Positions 9,602-19,423 of a DNA stretch of 64,000 bases are shown here, in pieces; position 1 is the stretch's first letter; every line of letters begins with the position of its first letter. The notes below the pieces were generated by a model. It was not told where the DNA came from. It did not search any database and saw only the letters and a program-made list of their open reading frames with translations. A program made the position numbers and the translations under genes. This stretch comes from Hominiventricola aquisgranensis (GTDB lineage: Bacteria; Bacillota; Clostridia; Lachnospirales; Lachnospiraceae): positions 1 to 64,000 of the forward strand of contig NZ_JBBMFC010000012.1 in assembly GCF_040096225.1 (NCBI RefSeq). The letters run 5' to 3'.

Positions 9602-9630
9602 ATTATAATGCCCGGACATAGAAAAAGCAA
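9602..9630 (-). promoter_or_regulatory. Sigma-A type promoter for the 9.6 to 0 kb operon
   Basis: On the minus strand the -35 box TTGCTT (9625-9630) and -10 box TATAAT (9602-9607) are separated by exactly 17 bases. Transcription would begin near 9595, about 30 bases before the ATG at 9565. No other promoter as good is seen before the left edge, so it probably drives all genes back to position 1. Confidence 0.7.
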
Positions 9631-9699
9631 ATATGGTCTTTTCCTTTCCCCTATTTTATCTTACAATAAGGATATTGAAAAGAAAAAGGAGTCTGTTCT

Positions 9700-10617
9700 A
9701 TGTTAGTTGCTACCATCTCTGATCAGCTTGGCAATCAGATGTTCACATACGCTTCGGTAAAGACCATTGCAGAGAGCCGTGGTGAATCCTTCGGTTTTGT
9801 TCGCGCCCACAATACTCTGATCAACGATTCCGATCAACATTATGGAAATGAGATTCACACGATCTTTCCTAATATCAAAGAGGAATTTCTCTCCTCCATG
9901 CCGTCACAGATTTGTCACACCTGGGATGAGCCACCCCTTCATGTTCGTTCCACCAACTATCAAGAATCGGCACTGACCGTCCCGCCTGATACGCTGATGA
10001 ATGGCCATTTTATCTCTTACCGCTACTTTCAAGATAATCTGGAAAATGTCCGTGAATGGTTTGCATTTCCCGCAGACATTGAGGATGACGTGCAGGCGCA
10101 GATAGCAGCCCTTCAGCAGAAATATCCGGAAAGACCGCTGATCGCCACACATTTTCGTGTAGGACCCGATTATCTTCGGCAGGGATTCCGTCTGGCCGAT
10201 GACTACTGGTTCCACGCCGCAGAAGAAATCAAAAAGCAGGTAAAAGATCCTGTCTTTCTGCTCTTCTATGACAAGAAAGAAACTTCCGGCGGCATCGTCA
10301 ATGAATTTCTGGAGAAATACGACTGCGAAATCTGCCGCGGATCACTGGTTCACGATCTGAATATGATGTCAAAATGTCACTGGCAGATTATCTGTAACAG
10401 TTCCTTCTCCATCATGTCAGCAGTACTAAATGCTGATCCCGATAAAGTGGTGTTACGCCCTTCTGTCTATCCAGTGGGGCTTGAATTCCAGAAAGAGGAC
10501 TGCTTCTGCGATGACTGGATCAGTATTCCAGCCCGTCAGGATCCACACTCCCGAAGAAGCTGCCACATGATGCGTTTCAAAGGTCGTATTCTCAAACTGA
10601 TTCGAAAAGTTAAATAG
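9700..10617 (+). CDS. GT11-like alpha-1,2-fucosyltransferase family protein (divergent)
   Basis: A 305-residue protein with the GT11 N-terminal signature, here DQLGNQMFTYAS, and the C-terminal NSSFSIMSA motif (compare NSTFSWWGA in canonical members). The central motif that normally reads HxRRGDY is HFRVGPDY here, so the second arginine and the GD pair are changed; the donor may not be GDP-fucose. AGGAG lies eight bases before the ATG. It is the first gene of a two-gene plus-strand unit facing away from the left operon; a possible -10 box TACAAT lies at 9662-9667 but no clear -35 box was found. Confidence 0.78.
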   Translation: MLVATISDQLGNQMFTYASVKTIAESRGESFGFVRAHNTLINDSDQHYGNEIHTIFPNIKEEFLSSMPSQICHTWDEPPLHVRSTNYQESALTVPPDTLMNGHFISYRYFQDNLENVREWFAFPADIEDDVQAQIAALQQKYPERPLIATHFRVGPDYLRQGFRLADDYWFHAAEEIKKQVKDPVFLLFYDKKETSGGIVNEFLEKYDCEICRGSLVHDLNMMSKCHWQIICNSSFSIMSAVLNADPDKVVLRPSVYPVGLEFQKEDCFCDDWISIPARQDPHSRRSCHMMRFKGRILKLIRKVK

Positions 10618-10634
10618 GAGTTACAGAAAACTAT

Positions 10635-11861
10635 ATGAATATTCTTTACTTAAACACAACCTTTCAATGCGGCGGTGCCGAAAAAGTAACCTCTCAGATC
10701 TTTCATGGCATGCGTGCCCGGGGACATGAAGTATACCAGATCGTCAGCTATGACACCCGACACTCCAGACTTCCTGAAGGCGTCCATGTTCTCTATGATT
10801 CGTTCTTCATGCGTATGTTCAACCGGCTGATTTCCGGAAACCGCAGCAATACCAGTCTACATATCAGCTACAGTAGACAATACATTCTGCATTTTCTGAA
10901 GAAGCACAAGATTGACCTGATCCATCTTCATAATCCACATGACAGTTTTCTGGGAATTGAGGATATCGCCGATCTGTCCCGGGTATGTCCTGTTATATGG
11001 ACCCTTCATGACTTCTGGGCCATGACCGGTCACTGCACCTATCCCCACGGCTGTGATGACCGCTGGAAGATCGGCTGCAATACCTGTGAACACCTCGAAA
11101 ATTATCCGGCAATCCGCAAGGATGTGGCCCATACTCTCTGGGAAGCCAAAAGGAAGGCCTTTACCGATGCCAACATTACCTTCACCGTTCCCTCTGACTG
11201 GATGCTTACGCAGTTCAACAATTCTTATCTTGCCGGTAAACCCTGCGAGCGCATCTACAACAGTCTGGACACAACCCTCTGGAAACCTCTTGATAAAGCT
11301 ACCCTCCGCGCCAGACATAAGATTGATCCACAGACAAAGATCCTGGCCTTTATCGCAGCCGATCCCGGCAAAGAATTAAAGGGAATGGACTACCTGCTAA
11401 AAGCCTTATCCATGCTCCCCGATCCGGAATCCTATCTGCTGCTGATCGCCGGAAAAGATCATCCCGGACTGCATGCACTCAATACGAAGTTTCAGATTCA
11501 TCACTGGGGGTATCTGAACTCTCAGGAACGGTTAAATGAGTTCTATTCCCTGGCAGACCTTCTGGTTAATCCTTCTGTCTATGAGACCTTTGGACTTACC
11601 AATGTGGAAGCTATGGCCTGCGGTACTCCAGTGGCTGCCTTTCCGGTCTGTACCATGCCGGAGCTCATAACAAAAGCCAGCGGATGGCTGGCTTCTGATG
11701 TATCTGCAGAAAGTCTGGCAGATGTGATTCAACTGGCTTTTTCTTCCCCACAGGAGCTACGTGATAGAGGAATCAGCAGCCGACACCTGGTAGCAACAAC
11801 ATTTGATGAGAGCAACATGCTCGATCAGTTTGAAGACCTCTATGAACGGGTCCTCTTATAA
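10635..11861 (+). CDS. Glycosyltransferase family 4
   Basis: A 408-residue GT-B protein. The start MNILYLNTTFQCGGAEKVT has the family's N-terminal loop; TLHDFWAMTGHCTYPHGCDD is typical of the WcaC/Cap-like branch that often precedes a cysteine cluster (here GCNTCEHL). The E-x7-E motif is present in NPSVYETFGLTNVEAMACGT. It is 17 bases downstream of the GT11-like gene. Its last 22 bases overlap the 3' end of the opposite-strand GT2 gene, leaving no room for an independent terminator. The donor is unknown. Confidence 0.92.
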   Translation: MNILYLNTTFQCGGAEKVTSQIFHGMRARGHEVYQIVSYDTRHSRLPEGVHVLYDSFFMRMFNRLISGNRSNTSLHISYSRQYILHFLKKHKIDLIHLHNPHDSFLGIEDIADLSRVCPVIWTLHDFWAMTGHCTYPHGCDDRWKIGCNTCEHLENYPAIRKDVAHTLWEAKRKAFTDANITFTVPSDWMLTQFNNSYLAGKPCERIYNSLDTTLWKPLDKATLRARHKIDPQTKILAFIAADPGKELKGMDYLLKALSMLPDPESYLLLIAGKDHPGLHALNTKFQIHHWGYLNSQERLNEFYSLADLLVNPSVYETFGLTNVEAMACGTPVAAFPVCTMPELITKASGWLASDVSAESLADVIQLAFSSPQELRDRGISSRHLVATTFDESNMLDQFEDLYERVLL

Positions 11862-12808
11862 AAATCATTCATAAAGCAGTAAAGTCTGAGATTTACAAAA
11901 CAGATCAGTACCCGGAAACGGTTCCAGTTGGTTGCTGCCTTTCCAAGTAGGAAATGCTTGTCCACCAGTTTCCGGTACTGCTTCTGATACATTCTGGCTG
12001 TCTGGATCATATTCAGGTAGCTGTTCAGGATCCCGTTTTTCATCCACTTTCGCAGTTCCGGTTCCTGCTGATCCGCCATCTGGTCCTGCGCTCTCAGTGT
12101 AGCAAACAGATCTCTCGCATTCTTTTCCTTATTCTTCTGCGTACTGATAGAATTTTCCCGCACCATGTAGTGATATAACTGATCCGGCAATTCTATGATT
12201 TTTCCACACTTCAGCAATGCACGAGGTGTGAATTCCACATCTTCGTGGAGAATTCCTTCTTTAAATATTAATTGATTTTCTTCCAGATAATCCTTTTTCC
12301 AGGCATAAAGCCAAGCTTCCATGTTGAGATTGTTGTCTCTGTATTTCTCCCGCATAAAATCCTTGCCACTGTCTGTCACTCTGGAGCCTTCTGTCGGAAT
12401 ACGTCTTAAAGGTAAGCGATTGCGCCCATCATCCTCTATTCCATCATAAAATACGGCATCAGCCTCTCCATATTTTTGCAAAGCATCCTCTATATGGTGC
12501 AAAGCCCCCGGTTCCAACGTATCATCTGAATCCACAAATACCAGATATTTCCCTTGTGCCTCCAGCATTCCCGCATTCCTCGCTGATGAAAGCCCTCCAT
12601 TCGTCTTATGAATGGCTCGAATCTCCTCATCAGAATCCGCCAGACGATCACACAATTCCCCACATCGATCCGGGCTTCCATCATCCACAAGAATGATCTC
12701 CATGCTTCCAGCCTCCATACTCTGTGCAAGCAGGGAATTCACACATATTTCCAGATATTCTTCTACTTTGTAAACCGGTACAATCACCGAAAACTTTGGT
12801 CTCGTCAT
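11840..12808 (-). CDS. Glycosyltransferase family 2
   Basis: A 322-residue inverting GT-A enzyme with the standard N-terminal pattern FSVIVPVYKVEEYLEICVNS, the nucleotide-binding ILVDDGSPDRC, NGGLSSARNAG, and the DxD motif in VFVDSDDTLEPG. The C-terminal half is the usual variable acceptor region with a basic, aromatic tail. It is the last gene of the 16.5 to 11.8 kb operon, starting inside the membrane protein gene by a four-base overlap. Its 3' end is antiparallel to the plus-strand GT4 gene over 22 bases. Confidence 0.92.
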   Translation of the reverse strand: MTRPKFSVIVPVYKVEEYLEICVNSLLAQSMEAGSMEIILVDDGSPDRCGELCDRLADSDEEIRAIHKTNGGLSSARNAGMLEAQGKYLVFVDSDDTLEPGALHHIEDALQKYGEADAVFYDGIEDDGRNRLPLRRIPTEGSRVTDSGKDFMREKYRDNNLNMEAWLYAWKKDYLEENQLIFKEGILHEDVEFTPRALLKCGKIIELPDQLYHYMVRENSISTQKNKEKNARDLFATLRAQDQMADQQEPELRKWMKNGILNSYLNMIQTARMYQKQYRKLVDKHFLLGKAATNWNRFRVLICFVNLRLYCFMNDFYKRTRS

Positions 12809-14052
12809 TCTTTTTTCTCCGCTCTCATTGATTGAACCAACATCTCAGGTATCATGGTCACTGCAAAAACTGTTACTGATAAATCCCTGAATGTGTACCA
12901 ATAATGTATATAGGAATGATTTGCTGTGCCGCAATACCATACCATCGGAAGCAACGACAGCATGATCAACAGGGAAACTTTTTTATAATCAATTGTTTTC
13001 CGCAAAACTACTGTCACCACCAATGCTATCGCAACCACAACAAGCCCTGCTATTGTTATCATCTTTCCATAAGCATTATTCAGCACATCCATATTTCTAC
13101 CAACTACATCAACTATGCTCAAATCCATATAATCTGTGCTTCCAGAAGTTCTTAACTTTACAGAACCCACTGCATCTGCAAACAGATTCTCACCTACTAC
13201 CAGGGTTCCAAGCACCCATTTGCCAATCCACATTCCCACATAACCGCAGGCCCATGATATGCCATATATAATAACTTCCTTGATACAATCAAACCACTTC
13301 TTCGGACATAACACCACAAAGACAATCACAGGAATTCCTATTGTAACAACCGGATATGTAAGAAAATCCAAATAGCTGGTCATCATTCCTATCCCACAAA
13401 AATAGAATCCTAACCATCCTTTTTCTTCCAGCTTTTCATATTTCCACAGTAACCCAAGTTCTGCAAATGCAGCAATATAAAAGCAGGCAGAGAATTGCAA
13501 AGAAAAAGGAATTGATCCCGGAAAAAGCGTCAACAGCGTCAGAATTTCCGCATAAATCCCAAACCACATTTTTCTCTTTGCAAATGCAATTGCAAGCAAA
13601 AGTAATGTCAGGCCAAAAACCACACTGTTTAGCTTTCGTATCTGACTATAATTCAAGAAATACAATAACGGCTTCAAAAATATAAGATATCCATGCCAAT
13701 ATCTGGAATAACTTACTGTATATCCTTCTCCCTCATTCAGCAGATCACATTTCAGCCACTGCAAAGGTTCTTCTTCATCTGTATTTTCCCGTTCTGCCAT
13801 CAGAGCCGCTTTGTAAAATGGTCTTTCCGACTGAAAACAGGCAGTTCCCAGCATAATTTCATCCGTATAATTATCCAGCGAACTTCCCTTATATTCTTCT
13901 ATCAGATATGGATTTTCACCTTCGCTTTCCAGCAATGGAAGTGACTCTTTTATATGTGTGCGGATTCTTCCGGTCGGAACCAGATATGCCAGACTTAACA
14001 ATAGCCATCCCACAAAAATTCCTGCTACTATAAATATTCCTGTCTTTTTCAT
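12805..14052 (-). CDS. Polytopic membrane protein of unknown function (GT-C-like topology)
   Basis: A 415-residue protein with an N-terminal membrane segment (residues 4-26), a roughly 110-residue extracytoplasmic stretch, then about nine further hydrophobic segments to near residue 400. One long soluble loop followed by many helices resembles GT-C enzymes or surface-polysaccharide modifying membrane proteins, but I see no defining motif. Four-base overlaps with both neighbours show that it is translationally coupled to the two GT2 genes and the flippase, so it probably acts on the same lipid-linked glycan. Function is not recognised. Confidence 0.6.
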   Translation of the reverse strand: MKKTGIFIVAGIFVGWLLLSLAYLVPTGRIRTHIKESLPLLESEGENPYLIEEYKGSSLDNYTDEIMLGTACFQSERPFYKAALMAERENTDEEEPLQWLKCDLLNEGEGYTVSYSRYWHGYLIFLKPLLYFLNYSQIRKLNSVVFGLTLLLLAIAFAKRKMWFGIYAEILTLLTLFPGSIPFSLQFSACFYIAAFAELGLLWKYEKLEEKGWLGFYFCGIGMMTSYLDFLTYPVVTIGIPVIVFVVLCPKKWFDCIKEVIIYGISWACGYVGMWIGKWVLGTLVVGENLFADAVGSVKLRTSGSTDYMDLSIVDVVGRNMDVLNNAYGKMITIAGLVVVAIALVVTVVLRKTIDYKKVSLLIMLSLLPMVWYCGTANHSYIHYWYTFRDLSVTVFAVTMIPEMLVQSMRAEKKE

Positions 14053-14984
14053 CTACTTTTCCTTCGTAAGCAACATTTTTTCAGTCGTCTTTTCCAGGAA
14101 CACAATTTTCTTGTTCTGCATTCCTTCCAGACAGTTTCCCATACAGGATCTTCTGTTATCTCAGGAATCACTTTTCGCAGCTGCTTCCAGGTCATAAACA
14201 ATCGATCCCAGTATAGTCCATAATAGATATCTGCATTTTCTTTTGTCCATATATCTGACTTCTTAAGAAATTCTTTCAGATAACTAAAACTATCCTTCTG
14301 AATCTGAAACAGATCCCGTCTCACAGAATTACTGAGGCTTCCTTCCCTCCCAGGTCTGTAATAGTACAACGTAGCGTGGATAATAAAATACGATTGTCTG
14401 GAAGCCTGCATATAATTCAGATTAAAGATCAGATCTTCTCCCAGATTTTTATTCTCGGGAAAATGAATCTGATGTTCTTTTATAATCCGAGTCTCATAGA
14501 TCTTATTATATGGAGGATTCACATAATCTCTGATGAACAGTTCCATGAATGATCTTCTGTCCAGCTGTTCTGTAGACACGTTCAATTCCTGTTTTGTCTT
14601 TTCCATATCCGATATGTGATCACACAGAACAAGCTGCTTTCCATCTACATAACGAAGATAAGTTTCCACCATCTGCTCATGCAACACGTCATCTGAATCC
14701 GCAAAAATAATATACGTTCCTGTGGCCATGTCTATTCCTGTATTTCTCGCCGCCGAAACTCCCGCGTTTTCTTTATGGATCACCTGAATTCTTGAATCTC
14801 GCCCAGCATATTCATCACAGATCTGCCCACATTGATCAGGTGACCCATCATCGATCAGAATAATCTCCAGATTCTCATACGTCTGATGAATCACTGAATC
14901 CAGACATTCTCGAATATATGCTTCCACCTTATATACCGGAATAATGACACTAACCTTTTCGTTTTCCAATAAATTCTTTTCCAA
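14049..14984 (-). CDS. Glycosyltransferase family 2
   Basis: A 311-residue GT-A protein with VSVIIPVYKVEAYIRECLDS, ILIDDGSPDQCG, NAGVSAARNTG and a DxD motif in IIFADSDDVLHE. The C-terminus is strongly basic. Its ATG lies 35 bases inside the 3' end of the flippase gene, in a different frame, so it depends on that transcript. It resembles the GT2 gene at 11840-12808 in architecture but is clearly divergent. Donor unknown. Confidence 0.92.
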   Translation of the reverse strand: MEKNLLENEKVSVIIPVYKVEAYIRECLDSVIHQTYENLEIILIDDGSPDQCGQICDEYAGRDSRIQVIHKENAGVSAARNTGIDMATGTYIIFADSDDVLHEQMVETYLRYVDGKQLVLCDHISDMEKTKQELNVSTEQLDRRSFMELFIRDYVNPPYNKIYETRIIKEHQIHFPENKNLGEDLIFNLNYMQASRQSYFIIHATLYYYRPGREGSLSNSVRRDLFQIQKDSFSYLKEFLKKSDIWTKENADIYYGLYWDRLFMTWKQLRKVIPEITEDPVWETVWKECRTRKLCSWKRRLKKCCLRRKSR

Positions 14985-16491
14985 TGCTCAGCATCTCCAT
15001 CATAATCTCATTTTTTGTTAAAATCATCAGCACTCCATAGATTCCAAAATCCAGGCATGCTGCCGTTATGAATAGCAGAATTCCATTCGTTACAATTCCG
15101 CTCTTTATCCAGAACATGGCTGCAAACATACCTGCCACCGAAGCAATCAGGATCATTATTCCAGAACGTGCAAACTGCCCCAAATGAATCCGTATCTTGG
15201 TTCGATTGAAAATGTAGATTGTTACAATACTAGTCAGTGTATTGGCAATCGCTGTCGCCAGTACCACACCTTTCAAGCCCAGGAAGTGTGCCAATGCAAT
15301 GGACAATACAATATTAAGACTAACTGTTCCCAGTCCCACTTTCATGGGAAGCATGGTGTCATTCAGCGAATAACATGCACGGAATAGCAATGCATTCAGA
15401 CAATATGCCAGAAAACACAGTCCATAATACCGCAGTCCTTCTGAAGTCATCACTACTGCCTGTGCATCAAATGCACCGCGACCATAGGTGATCTCCACCA
15501 CAAGATTCGCTGCAATCATCACAAACAGAGACAATGGAATACAGCAAAACAGACTGATATGGATCCCTTTCTCCAGTTTTGCTCCTCCTTCTTCTTTCCT
15601 GCCAGCCGCAAATGACTCTGCCAGTTCCGTGTAGATGATCGTTGTCATCGGAATACTGATCAAATTCGAAGCAAACTGATACAGAACGGCCGCATAAGAT
15701 ACGGCTGTTACGGATCCGGTCTCCATACCTGACAACAGACTCTTGTCCACCAGCTGATTCAACTCACAGATCGCATTTCCAAAGAAAATCGGAGCTGCCT
15801 GCAGACAGAGTCTCCAGATTCTGGAATCCCGCAGGCCATAACGCATAGTCAGTCGGCCATAATCTCGGCTCTTAATCTGCAGAAACAGATACTGTGCAAT
15901 ATAGGAAAATGGTACTGCCATAGCCATAGCACTTAATCCGAACCGATGTCCCATTATCAGAACTGCCCCTGTCAGAATCAGGTTATTCATCATAGCCGTA
16001 AAAGACGAAAATCCATACTGCTTCTCCGCATTCAGCAAGCTTTGCAATAGTTGATTAGACATATAGAAACACATACCCCAGATCAGGATTCGGAAATAAT
16101 GTACCGACATCGCCACCTGCTCCGCCGTATAAGACGGCAGCATCAATTTCAGCAGTACTGGTGCCACAACATACAGAATTCCAGACAGCACAAGCGCCAG
16201 CAGAAAAATATCAGTAATCGTTCTGCTGGTAAACTTGTGTGCATCTTCCTTGTTTTTTTCTTTAATCGTAATATAAATGGGTAAAAATGAAACTGCCACT
16301 GCCTCTGATATGGGGAGTAATGCATTCTGCATCAAGCCCTCTGCCACATAATATGCGTCTGTCTGTATGGTAGCTCCAAATACAGAGGCAATGGTCATGG
16401 ACTTGATGAACCCAAGGCCTTTATTGACCAGCGATAATACGAACAACAGGAGTGCTGAACTTAAGATCGCCTTTTTCTTGTTGTCTGACAT
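14950..16491 (-). CDS. MurJ/MVF-family lipid-linked glycan flippase
   Basis: A 513-residue integral membrane protein with about 14 hydrophobic segments. The N-terminal motif LVNKGLGFIKSMTIASVFGA and ACYSLNDTMLPMKVG are typical of the MurJ/MviN family of the MOP exporter superfamily. In polysaccharide loci such proteins act like Wzx, moving undecaprenyl-PP-linked units outward. It is the first gene of an operon with two GT2 enzymes and a membrane protein; AAGGAA lies about ten bases before the ATG. Whether it moves lipid II or a dedicated oligosaccharide cannot be told from sequence, but context favours the latter. Confidence 0.9.
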   Translation of the reverse strand: MSDNKKKAILSSALLLFVLSLVNKGLGFIKSMTIASVFGATIQTDAYYVAEGLMQNALLPISEAVAVSFLPIYITIKEKNKEDAHKFTSRTITDIFLLALVLSGILYVVAPVLLKLMLPSYTAEQVAMSVHYFRILIWGMCFYMSNQLLQSLLNAEKQYGFSSFTAMMNNLILTGAVLIMGHRFGLSAMAMAVPFSYIAQYLFLQIKSRDYGRLTMRYGLRDSRIWRLCLQAAPIFFGNAICELNQLVDKSLLSGMETGSVTAVSYAAVLYQFASNLISIPMTTIIYTELAESFAAGRKEEGGAKLEKGIHISLFCCIPLSLFVMIAANLVVEITYGRGAFDAQAVVMTSEGLRYYGLCFLAYCLNALLFRACYSLNDTMLPMKVGLGTVSLNIVLSIALAHFLGLKGVVLATAIANTLTSIVTIYIFNRTKIRIHLGQFARSGIMILIASVAGMFAAMFWIKSGIVTNGILLFITAACLDFGIYGVLMILTKNEIMMEMLSIGKEFIGKRKG

Positions 16492-16523
16492 ATAATCATC
16501 GTTCCTTTATGGTTTTTCTGTTT

Positions 16524-16529
16524 ATCATA
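16524..16529 (-). promoter_or_regulatory. Possible extended -10 promoter element for the flippase operon
   Basis: The minus strand reads TGG followed by TATGAT, an extended -10 element, 33 bases before the ATG at 16491. No convincing -35 box was found at the expected distance, so this is only a likely promoter. Confidence 0.35.
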
Positions 16530-16646
16530 CCATATTTTCAGTGATCAGACTAGGGTATAATGGTCTCATAAATTAAGACACTTTTTCGGACAGTTTTTAA
16601 TGAATCTGATACACTAAAATCAGTAACAAAGAAAGGATTCATAAAA

Positions 16647-17479
16647 ATGTCCAGACAAAGAAGAAATTTCAGTGCCAAATTTAAATCAGACCTTGTAATC
16701 GAACTACTTAAGTGTGAGAAAGATCTCAATACCCTTGCTGTTGAAAATAATATCCAGCCGAATCTGCTCCGCAACTGAAAAAAAGAATTCCTCGACAATG
16801 CTTCTGCTGTATTTGATGACAAGCGTGAGGATAACCTCAAAGAAGAGCTTGCTGAAGAACGCAAGGAAAAGGCGGAGTATGCCAAAAAGGTTGGTCAGTT
16901 AACCATGCAGGTTGACTGGCTCAAAAAAAATCTGAAGAAATTTGTGGACCAGACTACAAGAGTAAGTTTAGTCCAAAACCTTTTAACGACTAAAGAAATC
17001 CCGGCTTCTGTCGGCGCAAAACTGCTTGATATCAATCGTACAAGTATTTATTACAAAGACACACCTACATCCAATGAAGAACTGGCTTGTAAAGAGATTA
17101 TCGATCATCTCCATACAGATAACCCATCCTGGGGTGCAAGACAAATGTCCGCCCAGCTGAAGGCTAGAGGATATCATGTGGGACGTCGAAAAACACGACG
17201 TTACATGAATGAAATGGATATTTATCCAATCTATCCTAAGATGAACCTTTCCAAGCGTATGCAACAGTCCAAGGTATGTCCTTATCTGCTCCGTAATGCT
17301 ATCATAGATAAGCCAAATCAGGCATGGTCTATTGACATTACATATATTCCAATCAAGCGAGGTTTTCTATATTTGACAGCCGTTATTGATTGGCACAGTC
17401 GTTGCATCGTTGGCTGGGAAGTAGATGATACGCTTGATACCAGAATGGTCATTAATGCTTTGAAAAAGGCATTTTCAGT
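16647..17479 (+). pseudogene. IS3-family transposase (orfA-orfB), nonsense-mutated and 3'-truncated
   Basis: The frame starts MSRQRRNFSAKFKSDLVIEL, an IS3 OrfA helix-turn-helix domain. It is broken by TGA at 16776-16778 where relatives have Trp in RNWKKEF. After the stop it continues in the same frame through QVDWLKK at an A8 run (16921-16928) into OrfB (SIDITYIPIKRGFLYLTAVID). The A8 run is the likely slippage site: a -1 shift there ends OrfA after about 20 codons. OrfB keeps the first catalytic Asp but ends after KAFSV at 17479, where sequence switches to IS21. The second Asp and Glu are missing, so it cannot be active. Confidence 0.88.
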
Positions 17480-18751
17480 AAGAAACTCTTGTGGACAGAA
17501 TACATGGAGGATTGTCATGCAAATGGCGAAAAACCACTTATGTATTCCCAGTTCTGCTATCACATCCAGCAGGATGAGCAGAAACGACGTGCTACCATGC
17601 ATATCAACCGGAAACCTGGTGAGCAGGTTGAGGTCGATTGGGCAGGAGATCCTGCAACAATCATTGATCCGGATACCGGTGAGATCGCCAAAGCCTATAT
17701 ATTTGTCGGCGTGATGACTTATAGTCAGTACGCATATGTGGAAGCATTTCTGGATATGAAGCAGAAATCATGGATTAATGCCCATGTTCATATGTACGAA
17801 TATTTTGGTGGTGTTGCCAGAATTCTCGTACTGGATAACTGTAAAACAGCAGTTGTCCACAATGGTGGCTTTAAAGACCAGAAGGTCAATGAAACTTATC
17901 AGGAAATGGCCGAATACTACGACACCGCTATTATCCCGGCGCGTGTCAGGGCTCCAAAAGATAAGCCGAATGCTGAGGGGACAGTAGGAAATATTTCTAC
18001 TTGGATCACAGCAGCTCTTCGGAATGAACAGTTCTTCTCCCTTGCCGAATTGAATCTGGCAATCAGAGATAAGCTGGAACTGTTCAACCAAAGGCTCTTT
18101 CAGAAGAAAGAGGGTAGTCGGCGAAGCTTATTTCTTGGGGAAGAAAAACCATTGCTGGCACCATTACCTGCTACCCGTTTTGAACTGAGTGACTGGAAAG
18201 CAGCCACTGTCCAGTTCAATTATCACATATCTGTGGACGGAATGCTATACTCCGTTCCGTACGAATACATTAATAAGAAAGTTGATATAAGGGTAACAGA
18301 CACCACGATTGAAATTTTCTACAACCATAACCGCATTGCTTCCCATCGTCGTCTAAAAGGACGCCCTGGGCAGTACAGCACCATTACTGAACATATGCCG
18401 GCAGACCACCAGAAGTATCTGGAATGGAACGGTGACCGCTTCCGTAAATGGGCTGGGCGGATTGGCATAAATACGTACACTGCAGTCAATGCAATATTAA
18501 CCTCCAAAAGTGTGGAACAACAAACCTACCGAAGCTGTATGGGGCTTCTTAAGCTTGCTGAGAAGTACTCAGATGCGTTACTGGAAGCTGCCTGTAAAAA
18601 GGCATTATCCTATACAGCATCACCCAGTTACAAGAGTATTAAAAACCTACTTGTAACCGGTTCAGAAAAACTGGCATCGGAAGCAATCGATACCAAGACC
18701 ACACATAAAGCACATGGCATCACACGAGGTGCCAATTACTATCGGAGGTAA
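17480..18751 (+). pseudogene. istA: IS21-family istA transposase lacking its N-terminus
   Basis: From 17480 the frame reads KKLLWTEYMEDC and continues for about 423 residues with the IS21 DDE core: VEVDWAGDP (first Asp), LVLDNCKTAV (second Asp) and KPNAEGTVGN (Glu). Comparison with the istA fragment at 28463-29133 shows that about 97 N-terminal residues with the helix-turn-helix are missing; they are replaced by the IS3 fragment. No ribosome site precedes the junction. It ends six bases before the istB start, the normal istAB arrangement. Confidence 0.88.
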
Positions 18752-18757
18752 ACACAT

Positions 18758-19423
18758 ATGACCAATCAGAGTACAATGGATAAGTTAATAGAAATGCGCC
18801 TTACCACAATGGCAGATGCATTCCGCAACCAACTCAATGACCCAAAATTCAAGGAGGTTCCCTTTGAGGATCAATTCGGTATGCTGGTGGATATCGAATA
18901 CAGCAGTCGCAAAAACAACCGTCTCAAAAGACTGATCAAGAATGCCGGTTTCGATCAGCCGGAAGCGAATATCATGGATATCAACTATACTTCCGGACGC
19001 AAGCTAAACATGGAAGCCTGTAAGCAGTATTACAATACCAAATATATCCGTCTGCCTGATCTGCTTATTGATCTGGAGGTGGCACGGACAGATGGCAACT
19101 ACAAAAAGGTGATGGCTAAGTATGCCAATCCCGTTGTCCTGATTTTGGACGAATGGCTTCTATTGAAACCAACGGAATCTGAACAAAGAGATATCTTCGA
19201 ACTACTCCATCGGAGACGCAAGAAATCTTCAACGATTTTTTGCTCCCAGTATGAGTTTGAGGAATGGTACGACCAACTGGGTGGTGATGATAGTCCTCTG
19301 GCAGATGCAATCATTGACCGCATTGCTCATGACAGTTATCGTATCAACATTACAAGCATTGGTGCCGAACATGATATCTCGATGCGAGAGGTTTATGGCT
19401 TGGACAAAACATTACGCGAGTAA
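18758..19423 (+). pseudogene. istB: IS21-family istB helper ATPase with the Walker A region deleted
   Basis: A 221-residue frame with the IstB N-terminal domain (MDKLIEMRLTTMADAFRNQL), then Walker B-like VVLILDEWLLLKP and the C-terminal RIAHDSYRINI. Complete IstB proteins are about 250 residues and carry a GxxGxGKT P-loop after the SGRKLN segment. Here SGRKLN is followed directly by MEACKQYYNTKY near 19008, so about 30 codons containing the P-loop are gone in frame. ATP binding is therefore not expected. It is next to the headless istA, so the element is dead. Confidence 0.85.
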
